Positions 7,036 through 13,807 of a stretch of 39,484 bases of DNA are shown one piece after another (within the stretch, counting starts at the first letter, position 1; every line of letters begins with the position of its first letter). Both the position numbers and the translations under genes were made by a program. The stretch covers positions 1 to 39,484 of the forward strand of contig JBBTYZ010000006.1 in assembly GCA_038061595.1 (NCBI GenBank), read 5' to 3'. The notes under the pieces were generated by a model. It made no database searches. It worked only from the letters and a program-made list of their open reading frames with translations, and had not been told where the DNA came from. The stretch comes from JBBTYZ01 sp038061595. Its GTDB lineage: Bacteria > Patescibacteriota > Minisyncoccia > UBA6257 > GWB1-50-10.

Positions 7036-8709
7036 ATGGCTAAGAAGATTTTTATTGGTGTTGCATGGCCTTACGTAAGTGGCGATATCCATATTGGACA
7101 TTTAGCCGGCTATTTATTGCCAGCTGATATTTTTGCCCGGTTCCACAGATATATTGGGAATGACGTACTTATGGTTTCTGGCTCGGATTGTTTTGGCACG
7201 CCAATTACAGTTGAGGCTGATAAGCAAAATACGACACCAGAAGAAATAGTTAAAAAATATCATCCGAAAAATGTTGAACTTTTCAAAAAATTAGGTATTA
7301 GTTTTGATTTATACACTAAAACCGATACAGAAAATCATAAAAAGGTTGTTCAGGATTTTTTTATAAAAGCGTTAGAAAGGGAATATATATTTAAGAAAAA
7401 AACAGACCAATATTATTCTGGGAGTGAAAAGCGTTTCTTGCCTGATAGATATGTAGTAGGAACTTGTCCGCGTTGTGGGTACGAAGATGCGCGAGGTGAC
7501 CAATGTGATAATTGTGGGAGCGTTTTACATCCAGGAGAGTTAAAGGATGCGAAAGGCAATTTAACTGGTAAGCCCGTAACTCTGAAACAGACAGAGCACT
7601 ATTTTTTCAATTGGCCACAATTGCAGAAGTTTTTGGAAAAATATATTAGTAAGCAGAAAAAATGGAGACCTTGGGTTATGAATGAAACCAAGGGTTGGCT
7701 GGAAAAAGGATTGAATGCTCGGGCCATAACTCGAGATTTGGATTGGGGAGTGGAGATTCCTACAGACAGAATTCCGGAAGGAATGCGGATAGAGGGCGCA
7801 GAAAATAAGCGGATATATGTTTGGTTTGAGGCGGTTATCGGATATTTATCTGCCTCCATTGAATGGTCCGGAAAGAATAATAAAGACTGGAAAGATTTTT
7901 GGTATAACGAAAAGGTGGAACATGCCTATTTTATGGGAAAGGATAATTTAGTTTTCCATACTCTTTTCTGGCCTGGCGAATTACATGCGTATGACGAAAA
8001 GATTCATTTGCCTGATTCGCTAATCATTAACCAATTCCTTAATTTAGAGGGAAACAAGTTTTCTAGGAGTAGAGGAATTACAATAGATTCAAATTATATA
8101 GTTGATGCCTACGGGCTAGATCCGGTGAGGTTTTATTTGACCCTTATTAACCCAGAGAATGCCGATGCAAATTTCAGCTGGGCGGACTTTGTGGGTAAGA
8201 CAAACGATTTATTGATAAGCAATCTTGGTAATTTCATAAACAGAACACTCACCCTCGCCAAGGGGTTAAAATTCGATAAAGGCAAACCTGATTCCAAATT
8301 AGAGCAGGAAGTTTCGGAGATTATAGCAATGTCTAAAAAACACCTCGAATCCGCCGAATTTAGGAAATACGTGGAATCTATTTTGAGCCTTTCTCAGTTA
8401 GGCAATAAATATTTGAGCGAGAAAGAGCCGTGGTTTCTGAAAGAAAAAAACGCGATAAAATTTAAAGAAATAATGTCCAACTCTATCTTTATGGTTCTGG
8501 GTCTATTATTACTAGTGAAGCCACTCATGCCAGAATCGGCAGAAAAAATAGAGAAAATGATTGGAGTTGAAATTGGTTCATGGCCCAAAAAAGAAACAGA
8601 CTATTTAATAAAACTTATTTCTGAAGTCAGAGTTGGTGAAGTTAAGCATTTATTTAACAAACTAGAAGACGAAGTCATTGAAAAGGAGAGGTCTAAAATT
8701 AAAAAATAG
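7036..8709 (+). CDS. metG: Methionyl-tRNA synthetase
   Basis: 557 aa, class I synthetase charging initiator and elongator tRNA-Met. HIGH signature at residues 19-22 (G-D-I-H-I-G-H-L); a single zinc knuckle with Cys144, Cys147, Cys157 and Cys160; and the KMSKS loop as K-F-S-R-S-R at 341-346, where the second lysine is arginine. The wording of the HIGH region (SGSDCFGTPITVEAD) resembles archaeal/eukaryotic-style MetRS more than the short bacterial form. The C-terminal Trbp111-like tRNA-binding extension is absent. I start at 7036 because the sequence there (M-A-K-K-I-F-I) matches MetRS N-termini, and the upstream ATG at 7000 lies in the terminator and promoter. Confidence 0.95.
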   Translation: MAKKIFIGVAWPYVSGDIHIGHLAGYLLPADIFARFHRYIGNDVLMVSGSDCFGTPITVEADKQNTTPEEIVKKYHPKNVELFKKLGISFDLYTKTDTENHKKVVQDFFIKALEREYIFKKKTDQYYSGSEKRFLPDRYVVGTCPRCGYEDARGDQCDNCGSVLHPGELKDAKGNLTGKPVTLKQTEHYFFNWPQLQKFLEKYISKQKKWRPWVMNETKGWLEKGLNARAITRDLDWGVEIPTDRIPEGMRIEGAENKRIYVWFEAVIGYLSASIEWSGKNNKDWKDFWYNEKVEHAYFMGKDNLVFHTLFWPGELHAYDEKIHLPDSLIINQFLNLEGNKFSRSRGITIDSNYIVDAYGLDPVRFYLTLINPENADANFSWADFVGKTNDLLISNLGNFINRTLTLAKGLKFDKGKPDSKLEQEVSEIIAMSKKHLESAEFRKYVESILSLSQLGNKYLSEKEPWFLKEKNAIKFKEIMSNSIFMVLGLLLLVKPLMPESAEKIEKMIGVEIGSWPKKETDYLIKLISEVRVGEVKHLFNKLEDEVIEKERSKIKK

Positions 8710-8713
8710 CCAT

Positions 8714-8741
8714 TTGACACGACATCGAGTGGGGTTATGCT
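8714..8741 (+). promoter_or_regulatory. Promoter of the S41 protease gene
   Basis: TTGACA (8714-8719), 16-bp spacer, TATGCT (8736-8741). The predicted leader is about 45 nt and carries a full Shine-Dalgarno. Confidence 0.65.
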
Positions 8742-8792
8742 AAATAATAGCTTGAAGCTGTTGCTTCTTTGAAATTAAAGAAGGAGGCGGTT

Positions 8793-9995
8793 ATGAAAAA
8801 CTGGCGGGTTTCAGTCCATTTCTTATTTCTTTCTATCTCTCTCTTCGTCTTCCCGTTCAGAGCTCAATCCCAGGATCCGCGTCGGGTTTTATCGTCAGCG
8901 GAGAGATACAGGATGATTCAATCAATATCAGTTGATCTACAAGACGTTTTAAATGTCATCGACACCCTTTATTATAAGAAGTTAGATTATGTCGATTGCT
9001 ATATCAAGATTCAAAATGGAGGTTTAAGCAACTGTCTTGATCCTTATTCCACTTATGTTACGGCGAAAGAAAGGGCCGATATGGAGGTTGAGCGTTTAGA
9101 TCCCACATATTTCGGTGTAGGAATTAGAATGATATTTGGGGTCGGCGATAAGTTATGCCTGCTCATACCCATGAGCGATACAATCTCTATCGAAACTGGA
9201 GTGAAGGCGGGGGATATGTTGCTTTCTATTAATGACCAACCAATATTCGGATTAGAATCAGATAGTGTGCGAAAGATAATCATTGAGGGATTGGATACAT
9301 TTTCTATAACCGTCAATCGAGACGGCAAGAAGATAGGACCACTTCACCTTACAAGAAAACTAAGATACAAAACTGATGTTGTTTTTGAAAAGATAGATTC
9401 TACACTAGCGCGCATTTATTTATTTGGATTCAATGCGCAGAGTTATGTGGATTTGGAGAATACTCTCCGGCGTGTACGAAAAGAGATTAAATCCGGCAGC
9501 TTTATTCTGGATTTGCGGTATAATCCGGGTGGCAATACGGGGTCTACTATAAATATAATCCACTTATTTGCGAGGGATTCAAATAGGTTGGTTGTAACTT
9601 TGAAGAATACCAATACGGGTTGGGTGGCAATCGACTCTGTTAAGAAAGTCGGAGAATTTCATGACTTAAATTTCGTTATATTGAACGAAAGGAGGACAGC
9701 TTCTGCTGCAGAACTTTTTTCTGGGGTAATGAAATCTTGGAAAAGAGCCCCGATTGTTGGTGACACCACCTTCGGCAAGGGAGTCGGGCAGCGATATGTT
9801 CTACTCCCAAGCGGCAATTTCTTACACTTATCAGTATTTGAGATGTTCTTAGGTGATAGCGCCAATGTAAGGATACAAGGTGTCGGCATTCCACCCGACT
9901 ATTTCATTGTTAATAAGCCACCTTCGTCTAAGATGATTTTTCGTGATGATGAATTTCACACAGCCGTAAAAGTCATAAAAAGAACTATTCATTAA
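8793..9995 (+). CDS. Secreted C-terminal processing protease (S41 family) with PDZ domain
   Basis: 400 aa. A signal peptide (residues 1-25, ending F-R-A-Q-S-Q) precedes an N-terminal region with S-N-C-L-D-P-Y-S-T-Y, typical of CtpA-like proteases. A PDZ domain (about 95-185) and the S41 core follow; catalytic Ser304 in T-A-S-A-A-E-L and Lys329 in F-G-K-G are both present with usual spacing, and D-L-R-Y-N-P-G-G is intact. Such enzymes cleave envelope proteins near their C-termini. I start at 8793 rather than 8769 because AAGGAGG sits just upstream of 8793 and the signal peptide then begins normally. It is a single gene with its own promoter and terminator. Confidence 0.9.
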   Translation: MKNWRVSVHFLFLSISLFVFPFRAQSQDPRRVLSSAERYRMIQSISVDLQDVLNVIDTLYYKKLDYVDCYIKIQNGGLSNCLDPYSTYVTAKERADMEVERLDPTYFGVGIRMIFGVGDKLCLLIPMSDTISIETGVKAGDMLLSINDQPIFGLESDSVRKIIIEGLDTFSITVNRDGKKIGPLHLTRKLRYKTDVVFEKIDSTLARIYLFGFNAQSYVDLENTLRRVRKEIKSGSFILDLRYNPGGNTGSTINIIHLFARDSNRLVVTLKNTNTGWVAIDSVKKVGEFHDLNFVILNERRTASAAELFSGVMKSWKRAPIVGDTTFGKGVGQRYVLLPSGNFLHLSVFEMFLGDSANVRIQGVGIPPDYFIVNKPPSSKMIFRDDEFHTAVKVIKRTIH

Positions 9996-10002
9996 TTATT
10001 AA

Positions 10003-10030
10003 AGTGAGGCATACAAAAGCCTCATTTTTG
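10003..10030 (+). terminator. Intrinsic terminator of the S41 protease gene
   Basis: TGAGGC (10005-10010) pairs with GCCTCA (10019-10024), followed by TTTTT. Confidence 0.85.
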
Positions 10031-10037
10031 GTATAAT
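10029..10037 (+). promoter_or_regulatory. Extended -10 promoter of the DoxX/VKOR pair, leaderless
   Basis: TGG followed by a consensus TATAAT (10032-10037). The ATG at 10044 lies 6 nt past the -10, exactly where transcription should begin. The region where a -35 would lie is inside the preceding terminator. Confidence 0.6.
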
Positions 10038-10043
10038 TTTCAG

Positions 10044-10403
10044 ATGAAGTATTTAAATTTTTCTTCGTTCCTTTTGAGGATCGGTCTTGCCTTCACATTT
10101 ATATATGCAGCAGTGGGTTCCTTTTTAGAACCTAATTCTTGGATTGGTTTTTTTCCAGTATGGTTAAGAAATTTAGCGCCAGAAAATATCTTACTTACAG
10201 GATTTTCCGTTTATGAACTCGTTTTATCTGCGTGGTTGCTTTCGGGTTACAAAATATTAATAACGTCAGTTCTTTCCGCGATAACTATTTTTGGAGTAAT
10301 AATATTCAACTTAGGAGCGATGGATATTATTTTCAGAGACGTGGCTATCTTATTCGCGGCGTTAGCGCTTTTGTTTTTGAATTTAGAGAGCAAGCAATCA
10401 TAA
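10044..10403 (+). CDS. Small DoxX-like membrane protein
   Basis: 119 aa with about four hydrophobic segments. The start (S-F-L-L-R-I-G-L-A-F-T-F-I-Y-A-A) resembles DoxX/MauE-type membrane proteins, which are often found with thiol-redox enzymes. The match is by general pattern, so the family is tentative. Its TAA shares one base with the ATG of the VKOR gene (TAATG), so the two are translationally coupled and probably work together in membrane redox. Confidence 0.65.
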   Translation: MKYLNFSSFLLRIGLAFTFIYAAVGSFLEPNSWIGFFPVWLRNLAPENILLTGFSVYELVLSAWLLSGYKILITSVLSAITIFGVIIFNLGAMDIIFRDVAILFAALALLFLNLESKQS

Positions 10404-10804
10404 TGTTAATTATTACCTTTATAATTCTTTCAATTTTAGGGGCTTTGAATGCTGGCTACCTCGTCTTGAAGCACTACCAAAGAAAACCTCTGATTTGCCC
10501 TTTTAATCACGATTGCAACAAGGTAACTGAAAGTAAGTGGGGAAATATTTTCGGTGTTCGCAATGATGCCCTGGGCTTATTTTTTTATATCGCGTCTCTT
10601 GCGGGAATCATGACTGCGATTTCTAATCCAACCCTGGCGGATAATTTTTATAAATACATCCCCATAGTGAGTGGGGGAGCGTTTTTATTTTCGATCGCCC
10701 TTATAGGAATACAAATATTCATAATCAGGAATTACTGTTTCTATTGTATCGTCTCAGCGTTTATAAATTTTCTGCTATTTTTAAATAGCTTTTTCTTGAG
10801 ATAA
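10403..10804 (+). CDS. Vitamin K epoxide reductase (VKOR) family protein
   Basis: 133 aa, four predicted membrane helices. The family re-oxidises periplasmic thiol oxidants using quinone, and replaces DsbB in many bacteria. The paired loop cysteines Cys32 and Cys38 (C-P-F-N-H-D-C) and the active-site C-F-Y-C (112-115) are present, as is the short conserved stretch S-K-W-G-N-I-F-G. No fused thioredoxin domain is seen. I start at 10403, where the ATG overlaps the preceding stop; the longer in-frame start at 10232 lies inside the upstream gene. Likely clients include Cys-containing exported proteins such as the one at 2496. Confidence 0.88.
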   Translation: MLIITFIILSILGALNAGYLVLKHYQRKPLICPFNHDCNKVTESKWGNIFGVRNDALGLFFYIASLAGIMTAISNPTLADNFYKYIPIVSGGAFLFSIALIGIQIFIIRNYCFYCIVSAFINFLLFLNSFFLR

Positions 10805-10811
10805 ATTTTTG

Positions 10812-10882
10812 TCGGGCTGCCGGGAATTGAACCCGGTCTACATGCACCCCATGCATGCGTACTGCCGGTATACTACAGCCCG
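10812..10882 (-). tRNA. tRNA-Pro, anticodon GGG
   Basis: 71 nt cloverleaf on the minus strand. The acceptor stem CGGGCTG pairs fully with CAGCCCG and has the proline-type C1-G72 pair with discriminator A. D-arm 4 bp with a GG-containing loop, anticodon stem CATGC/GCATG, loop ATGGGGT giving GGG, a 4-nt variable region, and T-arm CCGGG-TTCAATT-CCCGG. The 3' CCA is not encoded, so a CCA-adding enzyme is needed. It decodes CCC and CCU. Confidence 0.95.
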
Positions 10883-10888
10883 CCTTTG

Positions 10889-10920
10889 GCGGGTAAACCC
10901 GCTTAATTGATTTGATTATA
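10889..10920 (-). promoter_or_regulatory. tRNA-Pro promoter -10 and hairpin-forming 5' leader
   Basis: A consensus TATAAT (minus strand, 10915-10920) lies about 33 nt before the mature 5' end. The predicted leader contains GCGGG-TTTA-CCCGC (10889-10902), a perfect 5-bp hairpin that RNase P processing would remove. No good -35 is visible. Confidence 0.5.
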
Positions 10921-10930
10921 AATCTTAATA

Positions 10931-10961
10931 AAAATAACCGCTATCATTTAGCGGTTATTTT
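10931..10961 (-). terminator. Terminator of rpmB
   Basis: AACCGCTA (10936-10943) pairs with TAGCGGTT (10949-10956). On the minus strand it is followed by ATTTTTATT. The rpmB stop codon is inside the stem. Confidence 0.8.
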
Positions 10962-11143
10962 TGTTTGGTCAATGTTCGGATGCAGCGAGTGCAGACGAGC
11001 GATCTTTTCCCCGTAACTAAAAGCCGGGTCCATTGAAGATTAGCCTTCTTTTTGCTGTAGGCGGTAGGATTATAGTGTCCTCTAAGGAGTTTTCTTGTTC
11101 CACCTCCCATATATGATTTTGCACATCTTTCACAAGCACGCAT
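10955..11143 (-). CDS. rpmB: 50S ribosomal protein L28, four-cysteine form
   Basis: 62 aa. It keeps the L28 core (C-A-K-S-Y-M-G-G, Y-N-P-T-A-Y, N-L-Q-W-T-R, G-K-R-S-L-V) with two CXXC pairs (C-E-R-C near the N-terminus, C-T-R-C near residue 52) that should bind one zinc. L28 sits near the E-site side of the large subunit. A TTGCAC-N17-TACAAT promoter ends 7 nt before the ATG, so the message is probably leaderless. It is separated from other ribosomal-protein genes. Confidence 0.88.
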   Translation of the reverse strand: MRACERCAKSYMGGGTRKLLRGHYNPTAYSKKKANLQWTRLLVTGKRSLVCTRCIRTLTKQK

Positions 11144-11150
11144 GGGGCTT

Positions 11151-11179
11151 ATTGTATGTTTTTTGCTGGTTTAGTGCAA
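11151..11179 (-). promoter_or_regulatory. rpmB promoter, leaderless geometry
   Basis: On the minus strand: TTGCAC (11174-11179), 17-bp spacer, TACAAT (11151-11156). The start codon begins at 11143, about the +1 position. Confidence 0.6.
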
Positions 11180-11211
11180 GTTCTGTGTGTTTTGCGGTGG
11201 GAAACTGACAA

Positions 11212-11237
11212 AAAAACGAGGATTTTCCTCGTTTTTA
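11212..11237. terminator. Symmetric terminator hairpin after the 11235-11474 gene
   Basis: AAAAACGAGG (11212-11221) pairs with CCTCGTTTTT (11227-11236). A- and T-tracts on both sides make it functional in either direction; the minus-strand membrane gene stops within it. Confidence 0.8.
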
Positions 11238-11474
11238 TGGTCTTGCTTTGAGTTTCTGTTGGGTTTCAAATGTTTTCATTGTTATATAGTTTTTGTAATC
11301 GTTGGTTAGTAGAACCAACCCGAAGTAACCACTAATAACTAATAAGAAAAGACCGAGTAGTATGCTCAATAAAATGTTTTGAGGTCCTATCAAATTTCCT
11401 AATCTCAAGAAAAGATAAAGCGGGAACATTAAGAAAGTAATGAAATGTGCAAGCGCTATGAGCGTGGCTACCAT
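11235..11474 (-). CDS. Small membrane protein of unknown function
   Basis: 79 aa with two hydrophobic helices (about residues 4-26 and 35-57) joined by a short loop, and a charged C-terminal tail (KNYITMKTFETQQKLKARP) likely in the cytoplasm. No family recognised. I chose the ATG at 11474 because AGAGGG lies 8 nt upstream. A TTG at 11498 would add eight residues and sits 12 nt after a TATAAT (minus strand, 11511-11516), so the longer, nearly leaderless form is also possible. Confidence 0.6.
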   Translation of the reverse strand: MVATLIALAHFITFLMFPLYLFLRLGNLIGPQNILLSILLGLFLLVISGYFGLVLLTNDYKNYITMKTFETQQKLKARP

Positions 11475-11510
11475 TCGTTCCCTCTGTTCGAAAATCAATC
11501 TACTAATCTA

Positions 11511-11516
11511 ATTATA
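11511..11516 (-). promoter_or_regulatory. Minus-strand -10 box
   Basis: A consensus TATAAT on the minus strand upstream of the small membrane protein gene; no clear -35. Confidence 0.45.
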
Positions 11517-11543
11517 AGTTATTTGTTGTTCCAATCAAGTCTA

Positions 11544-12185
11544 TTAACCAATCACTGTCTCTTTGTAATTTTTCTTTAAGAAGTTGAACTCGTAATATTT
11601 TACGTTCTCTCCGGTCCCAGTCTGTAATATTATTATGTTTTGTGTTTGGGGTATTTTGAATATGATGCTCCCGGAAACGCTAGATTTCGGTGGCATTGAA
11701 TTGAATGGGCCTTCTTCTGAGACTGGTTTCAAATTTGTTCCTACAGTACTCACATCAATAATTTCGAAAAGATATCTCGGTTCCACGCCCGCATAAGAGG
11801 TTGCCTCGTTGGTAAAGATTTTTATATTAACTTTCACCGTTCCATCAGATGATCGAGACAAAGATTCTACTGTTACTGTTAGATTGCTTTGGGGTAAAAG
11901 AGCGACGCTCGATTGTTCCTTGAAGATGATGGAGGTTGGGATTGATGCTGTTTGTGCGTTGCTTTCAACAATCTTGGGGGTTTGTGTTATGGTCGGGGTT
12001 TGGGGGTTTGAGTTCGGAGGCAACTCTGTTGAAGGAGAAAGTTCGTCTATGTGCTCTGCAAGCTCAATGGATATTTCTAAACTTTCCACCCGTTCTTTTA
12101 GAGTAGTTAGATTCGTTAGGACAATATAAAACCCCCCAATAGAAAGTATTATGAAAACTATGAATATTGTTAAAAATGTCTTCAT
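11544..12185 (-). CDS. Membrane-anchored extracytoplasmic protein of unknown function
   Basis: 213 aa. An N-terminal hydrophobic anchor (about residues 4-24) is followed by a short heptad-like stretch (L-K-E-R-V-E-S-L-E-I-S-I-E-L), a Pro/Thr/Ser-rich linker (about 50-90) and a beta-rich C-terminal domain (about 95-213) without cysteines. The layout suggests a domain held outside the membrane on a flexible stalk. No catalytic motif is visible and I cannot name the family. It is transcribed divergently from the M50 protease gene from a shared symmetric promoter region. Confidence 0.65.
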   Translation of the reverse strand: MKTFLTIFIVFIILSIGGFYIVLTNLTTLKERVESLEISIELAEHIDELSPSTELPPNSNPQTPTITQTPKIVESNAQTASIPTSIIFKEQSSVALLPQSNLTVTVESLSRSSDGTVKVNIKIFTNEATSYAGVEPRYLFEIIDVSTVGTNLKPVSEEGPFNSMPPKSSVSGSIIFKIPQTQNIIILQTGTGENVKYYEFNFLKKNYKETVIG

Positions 12186-12210
12186 AAACTTTTACTGCTC
12201 TTTTAACCAC

Positions 12211-12233
12211 ATTATATCATTCCGTGATATAAT
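12211..12233. promoter_or_regulatory. Symmetric divergent promoter
   Basis: ATTATATCA (12211-12219) and TGATATAAT (12225-12233) form a 9-bp inverted repeat with a 5-bp centre. Each arm is an extended -10 (TGA TATAAT), one reading right into the M50 gene and one left into the 11544-12185 gene. The two polymerases would exclude each other, and the repeat could be bound by a dimeric regulator. Confidence 0.6.
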
Positions 12234-12245
12234 TTATAAAATATT

Positions 12246-12854
12246 ATGGAGATAAAAATATTTTTGTACATAATCATTATTCTGTCGGCCACTTTCCATG
12301 AGTATGGACACGCTTTTGTAGCCAATTTTTTGGGAGACGACACCGCTAAACGTGAAGGTCGTTTAACATTGAACCCCTTAAAACATATTGATCCGCTGGG
12401 TACGGTTATTATTCCATTAGTGCTTTTACTCACCTCTGGAGTTTTTATAGGTTGGGCGAAGCCTGTTCCGTACAATCCCTATAATTTAAAGGACAAAAAA
12501 TACGGCTCCTTGAAGGTTGGTCTGGCTGGCCCCGGAGCTAATTTTATTATCGCTATCTTACTAGGATTAATTATGAGGTTTTATCCGTCAGGGTTATTCG
12601 TAAATCCGCTATTTCCGCAGTTCCTTGGTCTCATAGTTTACATAAATATTTTTCTAGGCTTATTCAACCTACTTCCGATAGCGCCTTTCGACGGCTCTAA
12701 GATATTTGCCGATCTTTTCCCGAAACAAGCCAATATTATATTAAGTTCCGGTTTTGCTGGATTGTTTTTAGCTTTAATGGTCGGATTTTTCGTTATCCCA
12801 CCCATAGCAAGAATTCTATTTCTTTTAATAGTTGGTGAAGGCCCGAATTTCTAG
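12246..12854 (+). CDS. M50 family site-2-type membrane zinc metalloprotease
   Basis: 202 aa, about five to six membrane helices. Zinc site H-E-Y-G-H at residues 18-22 in the first helix, with the third ligand Asp149 in A-P-F-D-G-S; G-W-A-K-P-V-P-Y and L-A-G-P-G-A-N are typical of the compact FBN/rhomboid-like S2P group lacking PDZ domains. Such enzymes cut transmembrane substrates in regulated proteolysis. The sigma factor at 5318 could in principle depend on such a protease, but no anti-sigma is seen here. The ATG is 12 nt after the -10, leaving almost no leader and no Shine-Dalgarno. Confidence 0.9.
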   Translation: MEIKIFLYIIIILSATFHEYGHAFVANFLGDDTAKREGRLTLNPLKHIDPLGTVIIPLVLLLTSGVFIGWAKPVPYNPYNLKDKKYGSLKVGLAGPGANFIIAILLGLIMRFYPSGLFVNPLFPQFLGLIVYINIFLGLFNLLPIAPFDGSKIFADLFPKQANIILSSGFAGLFLALMVGFFVIPPIARILFLLIVGEGPNF

Positions 12855-12861
12855 GTTATAA

Positions 12862-12891
12862 TTGACAAAACGTCGGCTTTTTTGCTAATCT
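12862..12891 (+). promoter_or_regulatory. Promoter of the str operon (rpsL)
   Basis: TTGACA (12862-12867), 18-bp spacer, TGC TAATCT (extended -10, 12886-12891). The predicted leader is only about 15 nt with no Shine-Dalgarno. Confidence 0.65.
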
Positions 12892-12912
12892 GTATAAACA
12901 TTTTTATATACA

Positions 12913-13326
12913 ATGCCCACAATAGGACAGCTTATAAAGAGAGGTAGGAAGAGAATCTCAAGGAAGGAAAAAACTCCAGGCCTTTCTTTTTATTTCAATT
13001 ATTTGAAAAACAGACCGGTTGATTCTCCATCACCATTCAAACGGGGAGTTTGTGTAAAAGTTTTCACTACGACTCCTAAGAAACCGAACTCGGCTTTGAG
13101 AAAAGTGGCAAGAGTGCGTCTTACGAATGGGTCAGAGGTAACCGCTTATATTCCGGGTGAAGGGCATAATTTGCAGGAGCACTCTGTGGTTATGATCCGT
13201 GGCGGCAGGGTTAAAGATTTGCCGGGCGTAAGATATCATATTGTTAGAGGTGTATTGGATACTGGTGGAGTAGATAGGAATCAACAGAGATCAAAGTATG
13301 GGGCCAAACGTAAAAAGAAGGCATAA
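12913..13326 (+). CDS. rpsL: 30S ribosomal protein S12
   Basis: 137 aa. Decoding-centre protein. Contains the conserved T-P-K-K-P-N-S-A-L-R-K loop and G-G-R-V-K-D-L-P-G-V-R-Y, the two segments where streptomycin-resistance changes usually occur; both are wild-type in character. First gene of the str cluster, 6 bp before rpsG. Confidence 0.98.
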   Translation: MPTIGQLIKRGRKRISRKEKTPGLSFYFNYLKNRPVDSPSPFKRGVCVKVFTTTPKKPNSALRKVARVRLTNGSEVTAYIPGEGHNLQEHSVVMIRGGRVKDLPGVRYHIVRGVLDTGGVDRNQQRSKYGAKRKKKA

Positions 13327-13332
13327 ACCAAA

Positions 13333-13806
13333 ATGCGAAAGAGAAGTTATTACAAAAAAAGAGAACATACGGGAGATTATGTGCACAATCGGGTTGATAT
13401 GGGCCGGTTTATTAATTATTTAATGTCGGAGGGCAAAAAGACAACCGCCGAAAGAGTTTTCTACGCATCTTTGGAAGAAATCAAAAAGACAACTAAAGAC
13501 GACCCGGTAAAAGTTTTTGAAAAAGCGTTAGAAAATGCTGCCCCTCTCCTTGAGGTTCGTTCAAGGAGGGTTGGTGGTGCTAATTATCAGATACCACAAG
13601 AAGTTTCTCCGCAAAGAAAGTTTTTCTTGGCGACTCATTGGCTTATCGATGCCGCGAGGAAAAGAAAAGGAAAACCAATGGCTTCAAAGTTGGCAGAAGA
13701 ATTTATCGCCGCTTATAAAAACGAAGGCGCCGCGGTTAAGAAAAAACAAGATACTCATCGAATGGCGGAAGCGAACCGCGCGTTCGCAAGTTTCCTAAGG
13801 AGATAA
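13333..13806 (+). CDS. rpsG: 30S ribosomal protein S7
   Basis: 157 aa, normal length. Binds the 3' major domain of 16S rRNA and nucleates head assembly. The conserved P-L-L-E-V-R-S-R-R-V-G-G-A-N-Y-Q-I-P segment is present. Its coding end contains AAGGAG, the Shine-Dalgarno for fusA, which begins one base after the rpsG stop. Confidence 0.98.
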   Translation: MRKRSYYKKREHTGDYVHNRVDMGRFINYLMSEGKKTTAERVFYASLEEIKKTTKDDPVKVFEKALENAAPLLEVRSRRVGGANYQIPQEVSPQRKFFLATHWLIDAARKRKGKPMASKLAEEFIAAYKNEGAAVKKKQDTHRMAEANRAFASFLRR

Positions 13807-13807
13807 T

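Noticed and set aside
10232..10402. Long N-terminal extension of the VKOR gene
   Set aside because: It overlaps the DoxX-like gene in another frame and lacks homology; the ATG at 10403 gives the standard VKOR start.
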